Assembly (NCBI GenBank): GCA_965243775.1
Contig: CBDEWF010000143.1
Location: 182,773 to 246,772, forward strand
Source: Sansalvadorimonas sp965243775
GTDB lineage: Bacteria; Pseudomonadota; Gammaproteobacteria; Pseudomonadales; Endozoicomonadaceae
DNA: 64,000 nt
Direction: 5' to 3'
Shown here: positions 1-7,208 of the stretch, piece after piece
Numbering within the stretch: position 1 is the first letter of the stretch
Layout: each line of letters starts with the position of its first letter
Program-made: the position numbers and the translations under genes
Notes under the pieces: generated by a model
What the model saw: the letters and a program-made list of their open reading frames with translations, nothing else
Databases searched by the model: none
What the model was told of the DNA's origin: nothing

Positions 1-1
1 C

Positions 2-1072
2 CAGGTTAACCAGCTGCATTTTGGAGGGGGTACACCTACATTTCTCAGCGATGATCAGCTTTACCAGCTGCTGCAGGTTACCGGAAAGCATTTTAACCTG
101 GCTCCTGTTGACCAAAGAGAATTTTCCATTGAGATTGATCCCAGGGCTGTCCGCTCCGGCACAATTGCCATGCTGCGGGAGTTTGGTTTTAACCGGATCA
201 GTTTTGGGGTGCAGGATCTGGATGAAAAGGTTCAGGAGGCTGTGAACCGGAAGCAGTCGCTTGAGCAGAATATTGCTGTTGTCGAGGCTGCGCGAAAGGC
301 CGGTTACCAGTCTATCAATATGGATATTATTTATGGACTGCCCCATCAAACTCTGGAAAGCTTCAGCAAAACACTGGATGTGGTCATCGACATGCGCCCT
401 GCAAGGCTGGCTATCTATAACTATGCCCACCTTCCCCGGCGAATAAAGGCACAGAAGCTGATCAAGCAGAATGATCTTCCCAGCCCGGTGACCAAACTGG
501 CTCTTCTGGAGCTCAGCATTAACCGGCTGCAGGAAGCTGGTTATGTGTTTATTGGCATGGATCACTTTGCCCTGCCAGAAGATGAGCTGGTCAAAGCTAT
601 GGAGCAGGGAACACTGCAGAGAAATTTCCAGGGTTACTCTACCCATGCCGACACCGATATGATCGGTATGGGTATGACTTCAATAGGCAAGACAGACGAC
701 TGTTACAGCCAGAATCAACGCTATGAAAAGGCTTACTTTCAGGCTATAGATGACAACCGCCTTGCTATTATGCAGGGCTACCAGCTGACCCCGGATGACA
801 AACTGCGCAGGGAAGTGATTCAGCACATAATGTGTGGAGGGGTTGTAGACTTCAGGACGATTGACCTGGAGTTTGGGATCGAATTCACCCATTATTTTGC
901 CGAAGAGCTGCATCTGCTAAAACCCATGGAAGAGGACGGTCTGGTTCATATGAAAGATCACTCCATAACCGTACTGCCCTTTGGTCGCCTGCTACTGAGA
1001 AATATTGCCATGGTCTTTGATATCTACCGCCCCCGTTATATTACCGACCAGCTCTTTTCACGGGTTATCTAG
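2..1072 (+). CDS. hemN: Oxygen-independent coproporphyrinogen III oxidase, 3' part
   Basis: The reading frame is open from base 2 to a TAG stop, giving 356 residues of a protein that starts upstream of the window. It begins near HFGGGTPTFL, the glycine-rich motif that follows the CxxxCxxC cluster in radical-SAM HemN. NRISFGVQDLD and IYGLPHQT are also typical of the family. The enzyme oxidatively decarboxylates coproporphyrinogen III to protoporphyrinogen IX without oxygen, in the cytoplasm. HemN is usually about 455 residues, so roughly 100 N-terminal residues, including the iron-sulfur ligands, lie outside the window. The C-terminal HemN domain appears intact. Confidence 0.93.
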   Translation, partial: QVNQLHFGGGTPTFLSDDQLYQLLQVTGKHFNLAPVDQREFSIEIDPRAVRSGTIAMLREFGFNRISFGVQDLDEKVQEAVNRKQSLEQNIAVVEAARKAGYQSINMDIIYGLPHQTLESFSKTLDVVIDMRPARLAIYNYAHLPRRIKAQKLIKQNDLPSPVTKLALLELSINRLQEAGYVFIGMDHFALPEDELVKAMEQGTLQRNFQGYSTHADTDMIGMGMTSIGKTDDCYSQNQRYEKAYFQAIDDNRLAIMQGYQLTPDDKLRREVIQHIMCGGVVDFRTIDLEFGIEFTHYFAEELHLLKPMEEDGLVHMKDHSITVLPFGRLLLRNIAMVFDIYRPRYITDQLFSRVI

Positions 1073-1099
1073 GACTTAACGCTAACCTGCTGCGAAAAG
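1072..1099 (+). repeat. Fragment matching the end of the 54-kb palindromic element
   Basis: This 28-base stretch between hemN and sirB2 begins GGACTTAACGCTAACCTG. Apart from one substitution and one length difference in an A run, it matches the reverse complement of the right arm of the long palindrome at 54097-54261. It overlaps the last base of the hemN stop codon. It looks like a solo remnant of the same element family. Confidence 0.6.
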
Positions 1100-1116
1100 A
1101 AAGAGGAAAGAAAGGC

Positions 1117-1500
1117 TTGCTGTACTTGACCATTAAACAACTGCATATCGCTTTTGCTGCCACCAGCATCATTCTGTTTGCCCTGCGCTGGCTGGTAGCT
1201 CTCTGTTACAGCAAGTGGCTGACACACCCTTTTTTCCGAACCCTTCCCCACCTGATTGATACCCTCCTGCTGGGCTGTGCTGTCTGGCTCTGCGTGATTC
1301 TACATCAGTATCCTTTTGTTCATAGCTGGCTGACTGCCAAGGTTGTAGCCCTGGTGGTCTATATACTGCTGGGCTACATAGCTATTAAGGGAGGCAGAAC
1401 GTTTACCCAGAAGTTTCTGGCTGGGGTATTATCTCTGGGGGTGGCGGCCTATATTGTTGGGGTGGCGATATATCACACTCCCTGGTCCTGGTTAGCGTAA
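1117..1500 (+). CDS. SirB2-family membrane protein
   Basis: A 127-residue protein starting at TTG (1117), preceded by an AG-rich stretch with AAGAGGAAAG. It has four hydrophobic segments and the SirB2 hallmarks IKQLHI near the N-terminus, LPHLIDTLLL at about 45-54, and WLTAKVVAL, LLGYIAIKGGRT and AYIVGVAI in the second half. The family is named for a Salmonella locus annotated as an invasion gene regulator, but its biochemical role is not established. It is an inner-membrane protein. It lies directly downstream of hemN, separated by a repeat fragment. Confidence 0.85.
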   Translation: MLYLTIKQLHIAFAATSIILFALRWLVALCYSKWLTHPFFRTLPHLIDTLLLGCAVWLCVILHQYPFVHSWLTAKVVALVVYILLGYIAIKGGRTFTQKFLAGVLSLGVAAYIVGVAIYHTPWSWLA

Positions 1501-1515
1501 AGATGGAATTTGCTT

Positions 1516-1962
1516 TTAATGTTGCTTCTTTGTTAAGCATGAATCGGCTTCACTACTCTTAATCCCTTCATTTTCTCTCTCTAATCGTTGAACTTTTTCT
1601 TTTAACTCTCGGTTTTCATTTTCCAGAGCTTCATTATTTCCCTTTAATTCTTCCAATTTCTTCTCCATTTCTTCGATTTTCTTTTTTTGGCTATCTCGCT
1701 TTTTTTGACTTGTGATTCTATTTTGCAGTTTCTTTTTTTCTGCACTGGACAAAGGAGCCTCGACTGTTAATGCAGATAACCCTACTTTAGGTAATATTGG
1801 CCTGAATTTTTTTGAAGGTGTAGTATCTTCTGCCACGACATCCCTTTGAGAAGAAGTGCGTGCTCTTGTCTTTTCTGCATCGGGTGGCTGTAGTTTCCCG
1901 TTCTCTGGGGGAACACTACCAGTTACATCAGTTTTACCTTGAGAGACTTTAGGAGTATCCAT
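1516..1962 (-). CDS. Small basic-region leucine-zipper (bZIP-like) protein
   Basis: A 148-residue protein. Residues 1-70 are polar and probably disordered. Residues 78-130 form a continuous basic region plus leucine zipper. The basic segment KLQNRITSQKKRDSQKKK places N81 and R89 at the N-x7-R spacing that defines eukaryotic bZIP DNA-contact regions. R89 is followed nine residues later by heptad positions M99, L106, L113, L120 and L127, with N110 and N117 at 'a' positions, as in bZIP dimer interfaces. From memory, the NRxxxQxxRDxxK pattern is closest to XBP1. There is no signal peptide. I infer a candidate host-directed DNA-binding effector or a host-acquired gene. A generic coiled coil with a basic N-terminal flank is the alternative, but the exact spacing argues against it. 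Confidence 0.7.
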   Translation of the reverse strand: MDTPKVSQGKTDVTGSVPPENGKLQPPDAEKTRARTSSQRDVVAEDTTPSKKFRPILPKVGLSALTVEAPLSSAEKKKLQNRITSQKKRDSQKKKIEEMEKKLEELKGNNEALENENRELKEKVQRLERENEGIKSSEADSCLTKKQH

Positions 1963-2282
1963 TTATAATCTCATTTGTTCAGCCTGACACCATGCCATCT
2001 GCATCACTGGGTACTTTAAGGATTAAAATTTCAAAAATTGGTTCAAATAGAAAACACTCATTGTTCAATAGGTTAACAATCCTGTTAACTGTTCTTTACC
2101 ATCCACAGTTTCAATCATTTATTGGTGCCATGGGCCTTAAGGACAACTATCTCTGCCTCCTCTCAAAGTAATGAAAAAGATATTACTGCGACAAGCGAAA
2201 GGGCATGGAGGCATTTGTAGTCTATTATCAGACCTCCTGACAGCAGAGTCAGTGTTACTCCGGCCACTTTTCAGGATGCAGT
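1963..2282. other. Divergent intergenic region
   Basis: About 320 bases between the bZIP-like gene (leftward) and the SDR gene (rightward). It must hold both promoters. The part at 2020-2110 is AT-rich and contains short TTAAC repeats. No clear -35/-10 pair, operator or small gene could be assigned. Confidence 0.4.
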
Positions 2283-3026
2283 ATGGGAATTCGTCTTAAA
2301 AACAAAGTAGCTGTTGTCACCGGGGCCGGAGCAGGTATTGGACGTAAAACTGTCGAACGCTTTGTGACTGAAGGTGCCTGTGTCTGGGCTATAGATATCA
2401 GTGATAAATCCCTGATGACACTAAACAGAGAATATCCTTCTGTTCGTGCTTTCAAGGCTGATGTTACAGACAGAGCAGACATAGCTCTTTTGGCTCGTGA
2501 GACAAGTGATATAGACATTCTTTTTAATTGTGCCGGCTACGTTCACTCAGGTCCCCTTCTGACATGCGACAGAGATGCCTGGGATTTTTCCCTGGGTCTC
2601 AATGTCACTTCCAGCTATGAAATGATTAAGGCTTTTTTACCGGGCATGATTAAAAAAAAAGCTGGCAGCATTGTTAACATGTCATCCGTTGCATCAAGTC
2701 TCAAAGGTGTGGTAAACCGCTGTGCTTATGGTGCGAGCAAAGCCGCCGTCATTGGACTGACAAAATCCGTAGCGGCAGATTACGTGAAAGATGGCATTCG
2801 CTGTAATGCCATTTGTCCTGGGACTGTTGACACACCTTCCCTTCGGGAGCGCATAGCCGCTTTTCCAGACCCGGAACTGGCAGAGCAGAAGTTTATTGGG
2901 CGACAACCAATGGAACGCCTGGGAACAGCACTGGAGATTGCTGACCTGGCTGTTTATCTGGCATCAGATGAGTCTTCCTATACCACAGGTGCAGCTATTG
3001 TCATTGATGGTGGCTGGAGCAACTGA
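2283..3026 (+). CDS. SDR oxidoreductase, BDH2 / 2-keto-3-deoxy-L-fuconate dehydrogenase type
   Basis: A 247-residue classical short-chain dehydrogenase with the glycine-rich TGAGAGIG at 13-20, Asp38 at the end of the second strand (NAD preference), NCAG at 82-85, the catalytic serine in NMSSVAS (134/135) and Y149-x3-K153. The stretch SSLKGVVNRCAYGASKAA and CPGTVDTPSL are diagnostic of the clade containing animal BDH2/DHRS6 and bacterial 2-keto-3-deoxy-L-fuconate 4-dehydrogenases. The next gene encodes an FAH-family hydrolase. That pairing is typical of the non-phosphorylative L-fucose/L-rhamnose route, in which the SDR makes 2,4-diketo-3-deoxy-L-fuconate and the hydrolase cleaves it to pyruvate and lactate. 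The substrate is inferred from family and context. Confidence 0.85.
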   Translation: MGIRLKNKVAVVTGAGAGIGRKTVERFVTEGACVWAIDISDKSLMTLNREYPSVRAFKADVTDRADIALLARETSDIDILFNCAGYVHSGPLLTCDRDAWDFSLGLNVTSSYEMIKAFLPGMIKKKAGSIVNMSSVASSLKGVVNRCAYGASKAAVIGLTKSVAADYVKDGIRCNAICPGTVDTPSLRERIAAFPDPELAEQKFIGRQPMERLGTALEIADLAVYLASDESSYTTGAAIVIDGGWSN

Positions 3027-3060
3027 CATTTCCAAAACCAGCTTTACGAAAACCAGCCTT

Positions 3061-3909
3061 ATGAAATTGTTGAGATATGGTGAACCTGGAGCTGAACTAC
3101 CAGGACTTCTTGACCGTGAAGGTAATATTCGGGATTTATCTTCCGTTGTTACTGATATTAGTGGATCCACACTATCCCAGCATCTGCTTGAGAGTCTCAG
3201 GTATATTGATGCCACCTCACTTCCTGCCATAAAAGGCGATGTCCGGCTTGGCCCCTGTGTTGGTGGGGTTGGAAAATTTCTCTGTGTAGGACTGAATTAC
3301 AGCGATCATGCCCAAGAGTCCGGTCTACCAGTCCCTCCCGAGCCTGTTATTTTTTCCAAGTTTACCAGCGCTATCTGTGGCCCTGACGACGACATTCTGA
3401 TTCCCAGGAACAGTACAAAAACAGACTGGGAAGTCGAACTTGGGCTTGTGATTGGCAAACATACTGTTTACGCCAGCGAGCAGGAGGCAGAAGACAGTAT
3501 TGCCGGATACTGTTTAATCAATGATCTTTCAGAAAGAGAGTTCCAGCTGGAGAAAAGTGGTCAGTGGGATCTGGGCAAAGGCTGCGATAGCTTTGGCCCA
3601 ATAGGCCCCTGGCTAGTCACCAGAGATGAAATCAAGGATATTAATAATCTGAATCTTTGGCTGCAGGTCAATGGTCAGCAGATGCAAACTGGCAATACCT
3701 GTCTGATGATTTTCAAACCGGTACAGATAGTCAGCTACATCAGCCAGTTCCTTAGCCTGCAGCCTGGCGATGTTATTTCTACAGGGACACCTCCTGGTGT
3801 AGGCCTTGGCTTCCAGCCTCCCCGCTACCTGAAACCCGGTGATACCGTCAGGCTAGGTATTGATGGTTTAGGAGAGCAGCTTCATACCTGCAAAATGGCC
3901 ATACCCTAA
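3061..3909 (+). CDS. FAH-family hydrolase, probable 2,4-diketo-3-deoxy-L-fuconate hydrolase
   Basis: A 282-residue protein starting at ATG 3061 with MKLLRYGEPGAE, the usual N-terminus of this clade. An upstream in-frame extension would overlap the SDR gene and is not used. The FAH fold signatures are KFLCVGLNYSDHAQE, IFSKFTSAICGP, DWEVELGLVIG (metal-binding acidic residues) and ISTGTPPGVGLGF near the C-terminus. Members are divalent-metal enzymes that hydrolyse C-C bonds in diketo acids. It sits 34 bases after the SDR gene and is probably co-transcribed. Its stop overlaps the 3' end of the convergent symporter gene by four bases. An equally named fumarylpyruvate-type activity cannot be excluded. 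Confidence 0.85.
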   Translation: MKLLRYGEPGAELPGLLDREGNIRDLSSVVTDISGSTLSQHLLESLRYIDATSLPAIKGDVRLGPCVGGVGKFLCVGLNYSDHAQESGLPVPPEPVIFSKFTSAICGPDDDILIPRNSTKTDWEVELGLVIGKHTVYASEQEAEDSIAGYCLINDLSEREFQLEKSGQWDLGKGCDSFGPIGPWLVTRDEIKDINNLNLWLQVNGQQMQTGNTCLMIFKPVQIVSYISQFLSLQPGDVISTGTPPGVGLGFQPPRYLKPGDTVRLGIDGLGEQLHTCKMAIP

Positions 3910-5033
3910 TCAGACAGTTCTTTCTGATTTTGGTTATAAATTTTACTTTCATCTTTGCTTTTCCCTCGCCACCAGATAGCAAGAGAGGAGCCTGTGATAT
4001 TCATAATCGAGCTAAACAGCACCGGAGCCAACCCTACAGTAGCAATTTTCCCCATCTCTATGGCAAGCCCGGTTGCCAGTCCACCATTTTGAAGGCCAAC
4101 TTCAAGAGAAACCGTGCGACAGGACTTTTCACTCAGCCCAGCCACTTTCGCCCCCAGATACCCAAAAATATAGCCAGCGATATTATGTATAAGGCAGACA
4201 ACTAACAGCAGGAAGCCAACTTCAAACAGTTTGTCACGACCTGTCGCGACAATCATACCCACAATAACAGCAATGGCAGCCATGGAAACTGCAGGCATAA
4301 TTTTATTCAAAGTTTCGAATCGGTGGCTCAGCCAGTGGTTAAATGCCAGCCCGGCCACAATAGGGAAAATGACAATTTTCAGAATGCTTAACATCATGGC
4401 CAGAAAATCGATGGAGATAAACTGTCCAGCCAAGGTTTTCATCAACAGGGGTGTTATAAACGGTGCCAGTAAAGTTGATATAGCCGTTAAAGCCACTGAT
4501 AAGGCCAGATTGGCATTGGCAATAAACGCCATAACATTGGAGGCGAGACCACTGGGTGATACGCCAATCAGTATGACGCCGGTCGCAATTTCCGGTGGAA
4601 ATTGTGAGACAACAGCCAGAGCATAACCAACAAAGGGCATTATTGTGAACTGGCAAAGCAGACCTACAAAAACGCCCCTGGGCATTTTTAGAACCCCAAG
4701 GAAATCCTGAACATTCATAGCCGCCCCCATTCCGAACATAATGAGCTGCAGCAACGGAATGGTGATCAGCTTGAGATGAAACCCGCCAATTTCTGTAAAA
4801 ACTGATGGGTAATTAATAGCAATAGCTATAATGACAAACATCCAGATAGTAAACGAGGCACTCTTTACTTCTGGAATTCCCTGCAGGGAAAGAGCAACCA
4901 GTACAAGGGAAACAATAAGAAAACACGACGGTATGACATTAATTCCCTGCAGATAAGTCACAAGAGAGAGCACACCTGAAAACAGGGCGAAAACGAAGCC
5001 AGCTTTAGATATTGAGCGAGTGAATATCTTCAT
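3906..5033 (-). CDS. Bile acid:sodium symporter (BASS) family transporter
   Basis: About 375 residues from ATG 5033; a TTG ten codons upstream (5063) is an alternative start. It has around ten hydrophobic segments and the BASS signatures LLQLIMFGMGAAMN, ILIGVSPSGLASNVMAFIAN and VSLEVGLQNGGLATGLA, the last forming part of the sodium-binding crossover. Members import organic anions with sodium, including bile acids, pantoate, pyruvate and sugar acids. It converges on the SDR-hydrolase pair, so uptake of a related sugar acid is possible, but the opposite orientation weakens that link. Confidence 0.85.
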   Translation of the reverse strand: MKIFTRSISKAGFVFALFSGVLSLVTYLQGINVIPSCFLIVSLVLVALSLQGIPEVKSASFTIWMFVIIAIAINYPSVFTEIGGFHLKLITIPLLQLIMFGMGAAMNVQDFLGVLKMPRGVFVGLLCQFTIMPFVGYALAVVSQFPPEIATGVILIGVSPSGLASNVMAFIANANLALSVALTAISTLLAPFITPLLMKTLAGQFISIDFLAMMLSILKIVIFPIVAGLAFNHWLSHRFETLNKIMPAVSMAAIAVIVGMIVATGRDKLFEVGFLLLVVCLIHNIAGYIFGYLGAKVAGLSEKSCRTVSLEVGLQNGGLATGLAIEMGKIATVGLAPVLFSSIMNITGSSLAIWWRGKSKDESKIYNQNQKELSD

Positions 5034-5239
5034 GGCGGGGGAGTGTAGCCACTTTCCAGGCAACTACCTCATTTTTGACAAACACGCTTCTTACATTACC
5101 TCAGTGTAAGTAACCAACGATAACAGAGCCTGCTGTGAGCAGTGTATCATTACTCCTTCTAACCTTTTTGTTAGTCGCCTTTCTGAACACTCTTCGATAG
5201 ATCAACTCTTTACATAATTAGAGTTAAAGAGTTGTACTC

Positions 5240-7168
5240 ATGACAAAAGCGCAACGCGTCCATGGAGCCTGCCCCCGGTCTGTGAAAACCAGGACTCAGC
5301 ATTTTCCTGTTGCAGCCAAAGGACGAACTTATAAAGGCCGTATCTGTAAGCCTGTTGTGAATAGATCACAGCTAGCGAGTCTCCCAAAGAAGGTTACAGT
5401 TCCAGGGAGTAGAGGCAGCTATAACGACCTGCTGAGCAAAAAAGCAGTGTTTGTCAGTCAGCCTGAAAAAGGTGTTGCTGTCTTTGAAACAGAGTCCATA
5501 GGGAAGGGCTTGAGAACAACTCGCCCCCATAAAAAGAATGAAGTGGTTATCTCATTTGAAGGAGAGACTGTTTACTCTTTGAAGGTTGGAAAACATAACC
5601 GTAAACAACTGGTTTTCCAGGTGACTGATCACCAGGCCCGCATATTAACGAATGACAGGCATACACTCTACCTGTTGGACTGGGAGAAGGAGGGAGTTGA
5701 AGTTGGTATCAATGTGACTAACCGGTCTCGGTGGATTAACAGCTCTGGAAAACAGGTTGGTAATGTTGCTGTTAAGGGACGCGTTAATCCTGCATGTAAT
5801 GGTTGGCCCAAAGCGGATGATATCTGTGCACTGGTGGTTGCCCGGAAGAATATACCTTCAGGCTCAGAAGTAAAATTCCAGTATCCATTTGACGAAGGGT
5901 GCAGTTATCTTCAAGAGCGAACACAGCCGGTAGTCACCCAAATAAACAAGGTTATGGATGATGTTGACCCTGAAGGCATTGCCTACCGTAAGGAACATGG
6001 CTGGCTCCACAAGGACAGTTCCAGAATTGACCTTGGAGTATTGTTAACGCGAGATGACATTTTTCCAGAGCTTGCTGATCTTTTAAGAGCACTGCAGAAA
6101 GACCCAGGAAATGAGTCATTGATCAGACAGCTTTTTCAGTTTAAAGATCAGCCTGAGGCAATTGACGCACTGATCTTGTGCATGTTTTATGGCGGGCGGT
6201 TTACCGTTTGTCGTCGTCGGTTTTATCAAGTCCGGGATCGACTGAACAATAACCACGTTCCAAATACGATACATTCGTCCCCCACTTCACCATGGACCTA
6301 TGTTGAAGTGTATCGCCTGATTGTAAACCATCACTTAGTGCCTGCCTGGCAACTCCCACAAATTATGCCTGCGGAACACCTTGTTGAGCCCGTTTCACAA
6401 GGGAATATCACAGACCTTATCCGCTTTGTTGATTATGAAATCAGGATTGGAACACCTGCGAGTCAGATAGCAGGCTTGTTGAATAAAAAGGAAGTTGTTG
6501 TTCCCGCTTGTCCTCAAGGTTTCTGGGATATGGACAACCTGATGTCTTTTTGCGATCAGCACGGCATTTCTGCTGTTGCAGATAAAGGTAGTTGTACCAG
6601 TCGTCAGGAAGGTTTGTGGAACCGATGCCGCCAGGAGGATCATCAAGCACTGTGGAAGTTGTTTAATCGATATCTGGAGCAAACAGAAAGGCCTCCTTTC
6701 TGCCGGTTACTAAAGGAATTGAATAGAAAGGGAGTTTGGTGGGATGGCGTGGGTCTGAAAACGAACGAGAGAATAGGTGTTTCTCACCTTAAGAAATTTA
6801 TAAGCCGTGACTCTGATCAGGTTCGTAGAACCCTGTGGCTGTCATATCTGGAAAAATGGTTAATAAAGAATGCATATAACCCCAATGTCACCAAAATGGT
6901 CAATAAGAGTATTAAACATAAAACTAATAGTGATGATTTTTTTGGGTATATCGAAAAGCGCCTGCAAAAAGTGCGTAATGTTTCTGAGATTGCTCGCAGC
7001 TTAAGAGATCAAAAGTTCAAGGCATTACCTGGAAGTGTTAATGGCTGGATAACGACTGAAGATCTATACTTGCACCTTTGTAGAAAAAAACCGAAGTTAG
7101 CAAGAATACTCCTTTCTAAAGCTGGTCCAAGGCTTCAACGAAAGCTGCTTGCTTTAAGCAAATGTTAA
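5240..7168 (+). CDS. Protein with a SET-like lysine methyltransferase domain
   Basis: A 642-residue protein starting at ATG 5240 with a purine-rich AAAGAG upstream. Residues about 78-222 follow the order of SET motifs: IGKGLRTTR (87-95), the strand VVISFEGETVY (102-112) matching the (Y/F)-x-G cofactor strand, RWINSSG (164-170) in the place of the NHS motif, and ALVVARKNIPSGSEVKFQYPFD (ending near 218), matching 'I.A.rdI..GeEL..dY'. The layout resembles small histone methyltransferases such as KMT5A. The first 50 residues are strongly basic. The C-terminal 400 residues are not recognised but contain three loosely repeated blocks with IAxLLN-type helices (near 455, 520 and 600). No signal peptide is seen. 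The His of NHS is replaced by Ser, so activity is uncertain. Confidence 0.6.
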   Translation: MTKAQRVHGACPRSVKTRTQHFPVAAKGRTYKGRICKPVVNRSQLASLPKKVTVPGSRGSYNDLLSKKAVFVSQPEKGVAVFETESIGKGLRTTRPHKKNEVVISFEGETVYSLKVGKHNRKQLVFQVTDHQARILTNDRHTLYLLDWEKEGVEVGINVTNRSRWINSSGKQVGNVAVKGRVNPACNGWPKADDICALVVARKNIPSGSEVKFQYPFDEGCSYLQERTQPVVTQINKVMDDVDPEGIAYRKEHGWLHKDSSRIDLGVLLTRDDIFPELADLLRALQKDPGNESLIRQLFQFKDQPEAIDALILCMFYGGRFTVCRRRFYQVRDRLNNNHVPNTIHSSPTSPWTYVEVYRLIVNHHLVPAWQLPQIMPAEHLVEPVSQGNITDLIRFVDYEIRIGTPASQIAGLLNKKEVVVPACPQGFWDMDNLMSFCDQHGISAVADKGSCTSRQEGLWNRCRQEDHQALWKLFNRYLEQTERPPFCRLLKELNRKGVWWDGVGLKTNERIGVSHLKKFISRDSDQVRRTLWLSYLEKWLIKNAYNPNVTKMVNKSIKHKTNSDDFFGYIEKRLQKVRNVSEIARSLRDQKFKALPGSVNGWITTEDLYLHLCRKKPKLARILLSKAGPRLQRKLLALSKC

Positions 7169-7208
7169 AACAACTGAAAGATCTTATACTCAAAGAGATT
7201 AACTATCG

